64,000 bases of DNA, taken from Beverwykella pulmonaria. Its lineage: Eukaryota; Ascomycota; Dothideomycetes; Pleosporales; Melanommataceae. The stretch is from NCBI GenBank assembly GCA_001599595.1, contig BCHH01000003.1, forward strand, positions 4,211,537 to 4,275,536, read 5' to 3'. Every line of letters starts with the position of its first letter. Position 1 is the first letter of the stretch. The translations under genes were made by a program, and so were the position numbers. The notes beneath the pieces were generated by a model. That model saw only the letters and a program-made list of their open reading frames with translations. It was not told where the DNA came from and searched no databases. Positions 43,211 to 54,695 of this stretch are shown here, piece by piece.

Positions 43211-44538
43211 GACTGCTCCCTCGTACTCTGTAAGAAACCAGCAAGCAGCCCAAAGCGAACATTCGTGTTCCTCTGTCACCCTTTATCCCAGCCACAAATT
43301 GTGAATCTTTGTAATGTCGACGATGATGTCGTCATGAGCGGAGGGAAACTCGCGACGGTGCGGCGTGGTATGGAGATCAAATCTAGCTCTTATGATACCC
43401 TGGTGTAAAAGGTTTCCTATGCGGTCGATGGCGGAAAAGATAAGTCCGATGTTGAGATTCTGGAGCACTACATTGCGCAGCCAGTGTCCAAAGAGGTGTT
43501 TGCTCGTCCGGCCTCTTTGGGCAACGAGAAGCTTCTGGGCTATTGACGAATGCGCTCTTCCGTTAAGCATAGCTGGGCGCACAAGCATCTAAGTCGTGAA
43601 CGTGCAAGAAATGTTCTTGGTCTTCGATAAATAGATATATGCCGATTCTGTAAGTTAATAGATACATAAAAGACTTATGCGTGGCCGATATACTATCTCG
43701 CCTTTTCACGATACTACTCCTTCCAGAATTCGAGAGCGTTCCACTCGCGAAAGGCTTCAGGCTCTGCCACAGCACCCGTAGCACTACTATTCACGTGGGG
43801 GCAACTCACGCTGGACAAGCGTAAGGCGAATACTTTACCAAGAACTGCACTGGTGACATTGTCCGCCATTACCGGTAAAGCCGGTCGGGGTCTGATACAC
43901 GTTAGGTTTGCCCAAGGCGTCCGGAACATCTTGCCAAGCTATGACACGCAGATGTTTCTGCGAATCCCTTGGCCTTAACCATTATGCTTGTTTCAATACT
44001 AAAGATGCTCATCGTGGTGTTTATCGGCTCCATAATCATGAACAGGACTAGAAAAGTGCCACCTACATTCGCGTCTATTTGAAGAAGACGATTGATACAC
44101 GCTTCTTGAGTCTAACACTCGAAGCTGAGTTTTGCTAACTGCCGAATTGCCATGAGCAATGTTTCGACAGCTGGCGTTTTTGCCGAGAAGATGCAGGGCA
44201 ACCTCTCTTTCGGCCTTGGCAGGCACCCCAAACCCGGCTAGCCTTACCTCTTTTCAGACTCCAAACAGACACCCAACGCCTAGCGTATCGACAATCCACG
44301 ACGCGCACACAACCCGCACAGCTGAGGCTCTGCGTCGACGGCCGATCCACGACTGAAACGCTATTAGTGCCCGCTCACCACTCACGTCCCTTGCAGTTTG
44401 CGGGGTGTGGCCCCCAGCACAGGAGGCGTTACGGCAAGGGCCAAGGACTCGAGGTAAGCGATGCCTTCTTAATTGATCGATTCCAGCTCCTGTGCGTTAG
44501 GAGGAATTCCTCCTCCCTTCCTTCGCACGACCATCACC
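43211..44538. other. Intergenic upstream of the GH47 gene
   Basis: No gene is supported. One minus-strand frame, 43929-43714 (71 aa, ending EAFREWNALEFWKE), has a protein-like tail but no family match and may be another relic. The final 150-200 bases are the GH47 leader. Confidence 0.35.
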
Positions 44539-46305
44539 ATGTATTTACCAAAGGGCCCTGATATGCACCCCCGGCGCCAGGTGCGATGGTCGGCGCTGTT
44601 GCTCTTCATATTCATCACGCTCGTCTTGCTCAACTTTCTTCCTAGTAGATTTCTCCCCGCGCCGCCAAAGTTTCCATCCTCCCAGAAAACCTGCCCTATA
44701 ACTCCGCCGTATCCATCGCTCGTGTCGCCGCCGCATTCGGGCTTCGATTGGAGAGGCATCAAGACGCAGAATCCCGTACGAACATTTACGAGACTTCCGA
44801 GCGGCAAGAAAAATAGGTTGGCCAAGGTGCAATATGACTTCGATAAAGAGGAGGCTGCAGCGCTGTACAGCAAGGTTATGCGGTCACGACGCCAGGCCGC
44901 TGTCAAGGCTGCTTTTACGCGATGCTGGGCGTCATACAAGGACCGCGCATGGTTGAAGGATGAACTGCAGCCTGTATCAGGCGGTTCCAAGACTACATTT
45001 GGAGGATGGGGAGCTACGCTTGTGGATAGCCTCGACACTCTATGGATCATGGACCTGAAGCAAGAGTTCGAGGAAGCGGTCGCTGCGGTCGTCGATATCG
45101 ACTTCAAGCCTGGTGACACAATCAACATGTTTGAAACAACGATTCGATATCTCGGGGGACTGCTTGCAGCGTACGACCTGACTAATTGCAAGGATAGCAG
45201 GCTCTTGCAAAAAGCCATGGAGCTGGGAGACATGATATATGCGAGCTTTGATACGCCGAACCGGATGCCTATAACAAGGTGGAACTCAGTCAAGGCTGCC
45301 AAGGGACAGAACCAGTCAGCAGCGTCAAGTGGGATCATCGCCGAGCTGGCATCATTCAGTCTAGAGTTTACACGCTTATCTCAACTTACAGGCGACATGC
45401 GGTACTACGACGCAGTCTCTCGTGTCATGAATGTTCTGGAAGAGCAACAGATGAAGACCAAGCTCCCTGGTCTATGGCCTGTTGGCATCGATGTGAAGAC
45501 GCCTGATCTCACGCAGGACACACAGTTCAGCCTAGGTGCAATGGCAGACTCAGCATACGAATACCTAGGCAAGACTTACCAACTCCTCCACGGCGCCAAA
45601 TGCGCAACGCGGTACAAAAACATGTACAACCTCGCCATGGACGCTATAATCAAGCACCTCCTCTTCCGTCCAATGGTCCCCGACGAAGCCGACATCCTGA
45701 TGCCAACCACAGTCCGCGCTTCCTCCCCCTCCTCTGTCCACCAGGATTACACTGCGCAGCACTTGGTCTGCTTTGTGGGCGGAATGTTCGCGCTAGGGGG
45801 TCGTTTGTTTGAAAACGAGACGTATATTGAGTACGGCCGCAAAGTAACAGACGCATGTGTCTGGACCTACCAAAACGCGCCCAACGGCATCATGCCTGAA
45901 ATGTTCTCCATGCCCGCCTGTCCCTCTCACGCACCGTGCGTCTTCGACGCTGCAAAATCTCAGGTTCACCCCGGCTTTGCGTCCGTGTCCGACGCGCGCT
46001 ACATTCTACGGCCAGAGGCTATCGAGAGCGTCTTTTACATGTACCGCATCACCGGCGATCCAACGTACCAAGACATTGCGTGGACGATGTTCCAAGCAAT
46101 CGATAGTCGATCTAGAACAGATTATGCGAATGCAGCAATCAGGAATGTGATGAATGGGGAGGGGACGAAGGAGGATAGTATGGAGAGCTTTTGGCTGGCG
46201 GAGACGCTGAAGTATTTTTACTTGGTGTTTAGTGACCCAGCCCTGTTGAGTCTGGATGAATGGGTTTTTAATACGGAGGCGCATCCTTTTAGGCTCGTGC
46301 CCTAA
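44539..46305 (+). CDS. Class I alpha-1,2-mannosidase (GH47), type II membrane protein
   Basis: Trims alpha-1,2-linked mannose from N-glycans in the ER/Golgi. Intronless frame of 588 aa from ATG 44539. The N-terminus is short and basic, followed by one membrane anchor (ALLLFIFITLVLLNFLPSRF, about 20-38) and a Pro-rich stem, giving a lumenal catalytic domain. GH47 landmarks occur in order: FGGWGATLVDSLDTLWIM, FETTIRYLGGLLAAYDL, QDTQFSLGAMADSAYEYLGK, QHLVCFVGGMFALGG, RPEAIESVFYMYRITGDPTYQ and, at the end, DEWVFNTEAHPF, whose Thr/Glu region contributes to calcium binding. All expected acidic residues appear in place. The length fits. It is the only glycan enzyme in the window and shows no functional link to its neighbours. 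Confidence 0.93.
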   Translation: MYLPKGPDMHPRRQVRWSALLLFIFITLVLLNFLPSRFLPAPPKFPSSQKTCPITPPYPSLVSPPHSGFDWRGIKTQNPVRTFTRLPSGKKNRLAKVQYDFDKEEAAALYSKVMRSRRQAAVKAAFTRCWASYKDRAWLKDELQPVSGGSKTTFGGWGATLVDSLDTLWIMDLKQEFEEAVAAVVDIDFKPGDTINMFETTIRYLGGLLAAYDLTNCKDSRLLQKAMELGDMIYASFDTPNRMPITRWNSVKAAKGQNQSAASSGIIAELASFSLEFTRLSQLTGDMRYYDAVSRVMNVLEEQQMKTKLPGLWPVGIDVKTPDLTQDTQFSLGAMADSAYEYLGKTYQLLHGAKCATRYKNMYNLAMDAIIKHLLFRPMVPDEADILMPTTVRASSPSSVHQDYTAQHLVCFVGGMFALGGRLFENETYIEYGRKVTDACVWTYQNAPNGIMPEMFSMPACPSHAPCVFDAAKSQVHPGFASVSDARYILRPEAIESVFYMYRITGDPTYQDIAWTMFQAIDSRSRTDYANAAIRNVMNGEGTKEDSMESFWLAETLKYFYLVFSDPALLSLDEWVFNTEAHPFRLVP

Positions 46306-49300
46306 GTCTTTTGAGCGGGGAAGTGTCAACGAATGCATCACAGGGTGTTTAGATTGGCGTTTAAATTGGCGTTTGAGGATCAGTGCGAGGGTCTGAGATC
46401 CGCATGGCGCTCTTTTATGTCTATTTCAGAGAATTAGATACCCCTCTTTATCTTGCGATCACAAATGAAATGCTACCAACGATTTCTCCGATTTCGACAC
46501 AGTTGATGGTGTCCTCTTCGCTCATCAAGTGGTTATACATATTTAACCAGTGCCATGTTCCAGAATCTCTTCATTTCTCACACATGACATCTTCTGATTA
46601 ATAATTGATCGAATGGAACACAGACTTGTCTATAGGGTAGGGGATGTTGTATTTCGAGAACCGCAACTGGATATTTAAAGGATATTGACTCGCGCTTCGC
46701 CCATGCAATCAGCAACTCAATTCTGATCCGTCACCTAAAGGAAACTTCAGAACTACTTGTACTAACTACGAAATTTAGGTCATGGCTTTGTTCGGTATTG
46801 TTCCTTAAATATCGCATAGATAGTGGCGGCCGCTCTCCCCTTGCTGTCAGCGACTGCTAACACAAGTGCAACAAATCCTCGACCAGTGGCTCCAGACGTA
46901 TTACGAGCAACCTGCAGACTGTGGCTCCGGAGTCACTGCATTCGCAACAACCTCATCACGGACACCCGGAACCGCGCTCTCCTACATCTTCTGTTACAAG
47001 CGATATGTCGGACTAGCAATAAACAGTTTATGAAGAACACCACAAATATTCATTTCAGCGTTCACCTGCGACCTATGTCGGTCCTCGAACGGCGACATCC
47101 TAGGAACCCTCTTCAACAAGCTTTAAGCTTCTTGCAATCTACCTAACTTTACACACGCTTCTCGCAGTTGAGAGGCACATTTGGTTATCACGCCAGTGTT
47201 CTCCCGGAACGTTTCCTCGTAAACGCCAAGCAAACTCATCGAGAACTTCACGGCCGTTGACATCTTCCCCTTGTTATCTTCCGATCTGACTGCGTCGAGC
47301 CTGCATTTCACATCCTATGCCCGCCGACAGCTCGGACTGTAGTTGTGTTGGACCTTTTTCAACTCATCAGTCAAGGCTTGTTCAGCTTTGCACAGCACCT
47401 CTCGCGTTCCTATATTGGTATCAGCATCGGCAATGCTCGCGGCCACAGTCCTCAAAATTTCCTTCTCTTTGGGAAGCCATTAATACAACGCTTTTTCAGT
47501 AGTACCTAGCGCGGTTCGACCCGCAATCCAGGATATTTTGGCAAGTATTAATACTTTCTAGCTTACATATTTGTGGCCTATATTCGTGGCCTCGCCTTGA
47601 GATAGCGCAGTCCTTCTTCCTATTTCGCTTGAATTGCCAATGTTTTTCAGACTATTGGATCTTTTCCCTCTACTTTTTGAAATCGTTTCGATTCCAAGTA
47701 TACCCGTACTATTGTAAGTCCAGCGAGACACCCCATGCCAAGACGGTATTGCCTGCCCGCAAGTACATGAAAGAGTTGTTAGCGCTCTCCTTTGGTTCTT
47801 TCAGGATCTGCATCACAAGCTTTTCTGCATTTTCCCAGTACGATCATGGAATTTCGTCTGATGGGCGAGAGATGTAGGTTTCAGCATCTGGTAGCCCACC
47901 AACATTAGTTGGGTTATACGCTTGGGCGAATTCGAGGATGGGAGAGGAGAATAATCGCTTGCACATCTCTGTCAGCAAAGCTAAACTAGAGAGATGATGA
48001 ATTCTTCGTTTCGAAGGCCAAAATCGCTCAAACGGGGCAGCAATAGCACTTTGTATTTGAATGATGAGTCTTGGGGCTGTGTTGGACCTGTCTTCTTTCT
48101 TGTCTTGACCTTCTTGTTGCCTATCATTCGCTCTCGGTAACATATGTACACCACCGAAAGCGCTTTGTCGTAGATCCTCAAGAGCTTGGCTCTCTGCGTT
48201 GTTTCTTCTTGATCTATTCTAGCATAGCTAGTTGAATGGTCTTGTTGATAAATATATCTTCGTGCCATCATCATGCTCGATATTGATTATGAAGGAACAA
48301 CTTTGCAATATTGCAAGTACTTGGTGTGAGTTGGGACAGATGACATCACAGTCGATCCCATTCGTGTTGAAGGATACGAATCGTAGAAGCATTTTGACTT
48401 CTCGTGGCCATTTCTCCGAGTCCTCCTGGGAACACGTTACGGAGGGTTTTAGGACATATTCAACCAAGCGCGGACTGAAACCATCAACCTCCGAGAGGTC
48501 GCGGTCTTTGATGTCGTCGAAGAGATCTTCGGTAGATAGGTGCTGCGCATTCATGTAGACAGTGGCATCTTTGATGAGTTTTTGATATCATAGAAGATCA
48601 AAAAGATGGTCTGTGTGCTTAGTGAGGTTCTTGAACAGCGTCTTATCGGTGTAGTGTTTATGATCGCGCAAGCCGTCTTCTGTGTTGGGTTGTTTAACCT
48701 CGAGGCAGGCGCTCTTGTGATTGGACACTAGCAGGAAAATCGGAGGGGTCCGAGCTTTCGGCTGCGCGAGGAGCGCCCGCTTTTGGTATTTGCGCCTTGA
48801 ATAACATGCAAGAAATAGTTGACCTAGAAGTAATTCTGTTAGTACAAGCAGCTGTAATCTAGCGCCACTGGCCGTTACATGGATAGGAATAACAGCAGAG
48901 AGGCCATGACTTAGTAATCGAAGACAGGTTTTGAAAGACAGATGACTCTAAGCTTCAGCCGGAGAACCTGATACGCAACTGCCGACCTCGGAATATATGT
49001 TGAATCAATCTAAGCTTCAATTAATCTAACATCCCCCAATAGTCGGCAATCTGGCTTGCACACTCGCTAGAAATTCATCATGATGTAAGGCATTTTAGGT
49101 ATTCGCGGCACTTTTATGAGCCAATGCATAGGTAGGGTTCATGGGCAGGGCATAGGAAGGACATTTGCCGTATTTTCCACTCATACATAGAGGGCAGTTA
49201 AGAAGCCTGGTCCATGCACATAATTAAATAGTCATATCGCCGGACGATGATCCTAGAAAAGCGGATAGGAGCTGATTCGCAGCAAGTCGTCGGCCATCTC

Positions 49301-49521
49301 GTTTCCTGCATTATCCGATCTTCACTGCCTTGCTACTAAATTTCAAGGGAATAAAGACTTCGTATTTGGGTTCGATGGGGATTCGGGAAGCTAGAGATGA
49401 TGATACAAGGAGTTCAAATACAAACTTATAAGTGTCACCATCCTGGCTCGCCCACTTCTCCAAATCTCCAAATCTCTAGCTCCCTCCTGCGAGTACTGTC
49501 GAGACCAGACCCACCGCCAAG
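46306..49521. other. Long gene-poor stretch with degraded coding relics
   Basis: No intact gene was found in 3.2 kb. Coding-like relics are present on the minus strand: 48554-48228 (108 aa from an ATG, with SEKWPREVKMLLRFVSFN and IINIEHDDGTKIY) and, below it, 48274-47981 and 48143-47844 in shifted frames. Together they may be one decayed gene of unknown family. On the plus strand, 46823-47146 is open but without motif. The last 100 bases hold the promoter of the DUF1996 gene, with a TATAAG near 49428. Confidence 0.4.
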
Positions 49522-50678
49522 ATGAAGTCGCTCTCCACAGCCTTCACGCTCATCACGGCTGTTCAAGCCGGCCTTCGCTTTCCATGCTCAACTTTGACCT
49601 TTCAGCGCCTTGACCCCGCCGGCCAGCCAGGCTCTCTCCCGTCTGCTCATGTTCACCACATCGTCGGTGGAAATGCCTTCAACGCCACCATGAATGGCGA
49701 TGTTGCTGAGAGGGCCACCTGCACTACCTGTCAAATGGCGGAGGACTTCTCTAATTACTGGACTGCGACCTTATACTTTAAGCATCCTACCAACGGCTCC
49801 TACCACCGCGTGCAACCTGCACCCGTTCAGCCCCTATTGGGAGGTTCGAATGGTGCCCAAGGTGGACTTACCGTCTACTATACCCAGTTCGACTTGAACA
49901 AGGATAACTTAAAGCAGCAAAGTATTAAAGCCTTCCCACCAGTAAGTTCACTAAATATTATAGCACCGATTAAGATTCTCATACTCTACAGGGTTTCCGT
50001 ATGACGGTGGGCAGCCCAGGTGCAACTTCGAAGAACCACGCCGGCCTAAGTTACCAATGCATGACAGCGAGCAGCAGAGGCACAATAACTAACACGATGC
50101 CCACCAAACCATGCGCAGGCGGTCTCTTCACTACCCATCACTTCCCTGCGTCAGTAACCTGTCTATCCTGAGATATAAGCTTTCGCTAACCGAACCTAGA
50201 TGCTGGGATGGCAAAAACCTTGATAGCCCAGACCACCAGTCCCACATGTACAACACTGTCACCTCAGAGGGCTTCACCAACGCCCCTGCATGCCCGTCAA
50301 CCCACCCTATCCGTGTGCCACAAGTGACCTTCGAGACCGTCTGGGATACAACCAAGTTCAACAGCATGTGGCCCTCAGGCGCTGCTAATCCTTTTGTGTG
50401 GAGTTTCGAGGGTAGTCCCACTGGCTACGGCACCCACGCCGATTACATGTTCGGCTGGAAGGGCGATGCGCTCCAGCGCGCCATGGACAAGTCCGAATGC
50501 TTCTACGACGGCTGCGGTTCTATCAAAAAGCAGCAAATGACTGCCGCCAATCAGTGCACTGTCAAGGATATGGTTGGCGAGCAAACTGAAGGATGTACGT
50601 TTGGAGATACCCTTACACCAACGATATTAGAGCTAACATATATTAGGGCTTACAATGCTTCCGGGTATGACATCCTAG
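49522..50678 (+). CDS. Secreted DUF1996 protein
   Basis: Four exons: 49522-49941, 49992-50149, 50200-50594 and 50647-50678, all in phase, giving 334 aa. Residues 1-16 form a signal peptide (MKSLSTAFTLITAVQA). DUF1996 features follow: FQRLDPAGQPGSLPSAHVHHIVGGNAFN (the family's HVHxxxGGxxF), CTTCQMAEDFSNYWTATLYF, FPACWDGKNLDSPDHQSHM (rebuilt across intron 2), SFEGSPTGYGTHADYMFGW and a C-terminal WLTMLPG formed by the last short exon, matching the family ending WLxxLPG. The function of DUF1996 is unknown; members are secreted and often co-occur with WSC domains, absent here. Reading through the third intron instead gives an unrelated tail, so the spliced form is preferred. Confidence 0.87.
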
Positions 50679-50963
50679 TTTGGCAAGGGTCCGTCCGTAG
50701 TAGGGTCCATTGTCGCAGAAGTTACACCTTGTAGGCTCCAGGGAAGTGGATGCCTGAGGATTTTAGATTGATTTTTCAGGAAGCGCGGCCTCGAACAGAC
50801 TTGTCGTGATTTTAAAGTCATCTCACCTCCAGCGAGCTGCCTCTCTTTTTCTTCTCATGCAACTTTTAACAATTAGCGCTGTCTGGTACATAGCACACTC
50901 GTTTAGCTCATATATTTAGTTAATCTTCACTATTTGTTTGTGACTCCGTGACACTACGTTATG

Positions 50964-51260
50964 TCAATTCTTTCCCCACCCAACCCGACCTAAACCGATA
51001 TATCCACTGACACGAATGCCTCTGTCGATTAGCTCACTACGGCGATTTGTGCGCAGATGAAGAATCATATCGTAAGCATCTAAGTCTTGTTCATCGAAAT
51101 GCTCAACAAGCGGCGTGAACAGTTTAAACGAACCCTTTCTGAGCAGGAATCGCAAATTAGTGCGCTCCCCCAAAATCTACGAAGAAGAGTATTTTACAGC
51201 CTGATGCTTCACTAAGGCCTCAACCTCTTTAAGAAGGCTTTCGAGTTTGCATCGTGGTCT
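50964..51260 (-). pseudogene. Relic of an unrecognised protein gene
   Basis: The minus strand reads KEVEALVKHQAVKYSSS, a stop, then, in the same frame, ERTNLRFLLRKGSFKLF, EHFDEQDLDAYDMILHL and SELIDRGIRVSGYIG. This is dense, protein-like sequence, but it has an internal stop and no start codon. Flanking sequence continues coding-like for a few hundred bases upstream (to about 51530) with many stops. I do not recognise the family. Confidence 0.4.
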
Positions 51261-51599
51261 CTTTTTTGCCAGGCATTTCGATTTTGCTCCAGTTTATTAT
51301 TCGTTTCTCATTAGTATCGAAAACATTACAAAGTAGCTACCTCCCTGTCACGTGTCGCACGTGTTCTACCATTTGTTCTATTCTAGCTAGCTCCCCTTCA
51401 TGGGTATATAGTGTCACCATGCAAGCAGTCAGCTCTTCACGGCTTTCACACTCCTTATATACATTTTTACCCATCAGACGATTGATTGCTTCCACTTATC
51501 GTGAAAAGCCCTTCACTGAATCAATCTAGTGCCTGTCTAGAAAGCTGCCAGATCTCGAGCCCTTCAATGGCAGGCGCAAATGTTACGAACAAGGAAAGA

Positions 51600-51860
51600 A
51601 TTACTCAGAGTTCTAGGCGATGCCTTAGTCCTAGAATTCTGGGGCCTAAGGATCTCCAATCGCAGCTGGGCACAATTGTGCATTAACAAGATGGCATCTG
51701 GCATCTACATACTAACCCAGAAGGCTCAGTGCCTGTTCCAAATTACTGATACTCGTCAGCGTCAATAGGTGCTCCTTTCCTGACACATTATTCCTTAGTT
51801 CCAGCGTCTCTTAATACATCTACTCCGCCTCGACGTACTTCCCCTAGCTAATCAGCACTA
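51600..51860 (-). pseudogene. Relic of a TPR-type NLR C-terminus
   Basis: Nucleotide similarity to the 3' end of the NLR gene at 59.7-63.6 kb. 51618-51850 aligns with 59765-59990, sharing GCGATGCCTT, TCGCAGCTGG, AAGATGGCATCTG/GAGATGGCATCTG, GGTGCTCCTTTCC and CCAGCGTCTCTT in the same order and strand. The copy has several indels and stops, so it is dead. It represents roughly the last one and a half TPRs plus the C-terminal tail. Confidence 0.65.
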
Positions 51861-51884
51861 ATCATACCTTGAGACAGGAATAAG

Positions 51885-52178
51885 TGTTGTACAGTAAAGG
51901 ATAGAACGAGTGTTGCACAGTAGAGAATAGGTTATATAGTCAGAGAATGTATCGGAGTGCGCGGTCACGTAATATGGACGAGATAAATCAGGGACTGAGT
52001 TGATTTAGAAGCTATGGAAATCGACGAGTATATATATCCAGCCATGATTAATCGGGACATGTGACTAAGCACACAGTGCACGTGATATCCAAGATCATGT
52101 GGTGCACGTGATATACACGTGATATACCGTGATAGAATGGTATGAGCACTGCGCGGTAGATCATGTCAACCCTCTACA
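51885..52178. mobile_element. Putative solo LTR
   Basis: A 294-bp segment with TG...CA ends (TGTTGTACAG to CCTCTACA), AT-rich, with an internal pair of 26-bp direct repeats at the start (TGTTG(T/C)ACAGTA(A/G)AG(G/A)ATAG) and three CACGTGATAT words near 52080-52130. No target-site duplication is seen and no coding region adjoins, so this is a tentative call based on composition and ends. Confidence 0.4.
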
Positions 52179-52371
52179 GCTGCCTTGTCGTTAATGCGGA
52201 GGATTGCTTATAGCCAACCCTGTACGTCCTCCTTTACTCTTAGACTAGGAACCCCGTAACCTTCTCCGTATACATATGTGTAGCGAAGATTTATGTCACA
52301 CATTGAGCAAAGCATTTCGCTCTTAGTCCTGTATCAAGAGACTGATTGCCGTCGGCCCGTAGCCACCTCGA

Positions 52372-52548
52372 TGTTTGCTCATGTGACTCACTTCCATATT
52401 TGTTATGACTACCTTAGCAGGCTCTGCTGTGCCTAGTAAGATTCTAGATATTACTTCAGTAGCTCCTCCGCAGAATCAATACAACAATAATTACACACAC
52501 GCACTGTCTCTCAATCTACTTCATCACATCACGACAATTGCTTCATGC
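52372..52548 (+). repeat. Degraded repeat, copy 2 (first copy at 30.3 kb)
   Basis: Matches 30308-30470 in the same orientation through several shared blocks (TTTGCTCATGTG, TAGATATT(A/C)C, TC(C/T)GCAGAATCAA, CACATCACGACA). Downstream (52550-52960) continues with a relic frame containing KRCTTCRQPQKDYSRLE, which may be part of the same element's coding sequence. Family unknown. Confidence 0.6.
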
Positions 52549-54695
52549 TACTGTCGGGATGGTTCAAGACGTCAAGATGTAGAGGAATAGAAGGTTCCTC
52601 TGCAGGCAGAATACAGAGACCAGAGTGGTTACCATGAAACTACGCTGGCAATGGATACCATCTTTTCTTGCTAACAATGCGATAACACGTTACAGCTTTT
52701 TATCGACCAGTTTAAAAGTGGCAAATGGAAAAAGAGATGTACTACATGTCGACAGCCACAGAAGGATTACTCTCGTCTAGAGCGACAGAATCTAGAAGAC
52801 CCGCATCCAGAATGCCCATCGCCAAAACAACCTTCCTACCGGAGCAATTCACCTCCTTGCACTCTCAATCCTCTTAGATCTATGCTTCGAAGCATCCAGT
52901 CACACGCGCAATCACCGCCGCCTCAACAATCCCCATTACCATTAGTCTTCTGATTTGACAGCTAGTCTTCCACAGTGTTCCACTTCTCCCCCCAATTGTG
53001 GACTAACATGCCTTGCTCCTCCCAGATACAACCCCTGTTGTCACAACCTGTTATATCAACCGAAGCATTGTTTTCGTCCTTCTTGTCCTCTCAGCCGCCT
53101 ATTGCGACCCTTGATGTATCTTGAGCAGGTGTTAGTCTAGATACGATGGTATTAGCTTAGATGATGGTGTAGTATTAGTCTTAGGAATCTACAGGATGCT
53201 GAACGCAATGTGTACACCATCCCACGTCAACAAGCGTTAAACTTTAACGACCTAAGCTATCTCTAAAATCAAGCCATTAGTAATAAATAAAAGGCACTTA
53301 TCTGTAGGTTCTACGTGTAAGCGCGGTCCGGGCCTGTACGGAGGCAATGTGGCTCAGGTGTCATGTGATTTAGCCTATTAATATTCCCCGCTGCCAACGT
53401 GGCTTGACAGCAATTCGACCTCCTTACAATACACTCCAATCTACCCCGAAGCCTACTCTCAACCCTATTAGTGCGACACAAAACCTCCTTTACATTTGGC
53501 GTCATTGTACCTCTGCGCGTACGCACGCGCACGTTAGGCTCTGCCTGCTCCTGCCTCTGCCGTTTGCCTGAAGGTTGAGCTCACGTAGCTCTGCCTGCTC
53601 TGCTTCTGTTTCGCTTTGCCTACTTCTGCTTCCCCGCTGTCGTACGTACGTGGGCGAGCTCTTGTAACTTTGTCACTTCAACGTGCGCGTGGGCGCTATG
53701 CTTCTGCTTCGCCTCGGTTGTATGCCCGCAGGTAGAGCTTGCGTAGCTCTGCCTGCCCTGCTTCTGCTACTGCAGTGCCGTACGTACGTAGACGAGCTCT
53801 TGTAGTTCTGCCACTTCAACGTGCGAGTAGACGCGCTTTTTTACCCTTTGGTCTCCTGTAATCTCATTTTTAATTCTCAACTGTCTTTTCATCCCCTATC
53901 CTTACTTCCAACATGCTAGCTTCGGAGCTAAGAGCCGAATTCGACCGGGCCCCTCGCAATAATACAAGCAACCACGACGTGATAGCTTGGACAACCCGCC
54001 GAAGGATCAATCGACCAGAGTCGAGAGCTATGGCGGATTTCATCGCATCTGATTCAACATGTCGTGGAGTTTTCGCTTTTCATTCCTATCTTTGAATCAT
54101 GTACCTTCCAGCTCTGCATGCTAGTGCATAGCCTAATGTGGATTGGAAAAGCACTTTGTGGCTGTGCCTTGCCTATAGTTGGTATGGTGTACATCGCTGC
54201 ATGTTATTTTCAATAGAATTACACCTGCAGCGGCCTTTTCACGCTTATAGAGGTGATTACCGCTACGAATCGTGAGCAAAAGGTGGTTGATCTGTTGGCT
54301 GACCGGCCTGCGCGTAGGATGCGCTATGCACCCGCACTTGGGGGCGGATTATGGCGCTAAGAGGATAGCGCCTCAGAAAGGTTCGCATTTCGTTCTGTAA
54401 CGAGGTAAAGCTCTCACCTACGACGTAAGGCTTTTGTTAATTAGCAGCACAACAGCTGGCTCTATCCCTCCCTGCCACGGCCCTCTAATGAACTGACCAA
54501 AAAGCAAAAAGACTAATTGTTAGCCCTGGCGATCTCAGAATCTTCTATTAAAATGGGCGGGATTTGGAGTCTGCTGCAAAGTTCTCTCAAAGCCTCATCC
54601 ACACTTTGTGTACGTACCTCATATTTGTCAACCTGCTCATCGGTTTAGCTTAAAAAACGGTGTTTCGGCTGGCTTTTGCTTCCGTTATCGTCGCC
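52549..54695. other. Repeat-rich stretch, no intact gene
   Basis: It holds the relic mentioned above (52650-52950, a Cys-pair, basic segment), then unassigned sequence, the tandem duplication at 53566-53832, a short ATG frame at 53913-54095 without motif, and the promoter of the DUF3176 gene from about 54400. It reads as accumulated transposon debris. Confidence 0.4.
53566..53832. repeat. Imperfect tandem duplication (unit about 110-130 bp)
   Basis: Two units share (A)GGTTGAGCT/AGGTAGAGCT, then CGTAGCTCTGCCTGC(T/C)CTGCTTCTG, then CGTACGTACGT(G/A)G(G/A)CGAGCTCTTGTA, then CACTTCAACGTGCG. Unit 1 is about 53570-53697 and unit 2 about 53730-53832. Each contains the self-complementary CGTACGTACG. 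The unit also has a partial earlier copy of GGCTCTGCCTGCTC at 53537. Confidence 0.6.

Noticed and set aside
44469..45338. 289-residue minus-strand frame
   Set aside because: Antisense to the GH47 gene; no conserved motif.
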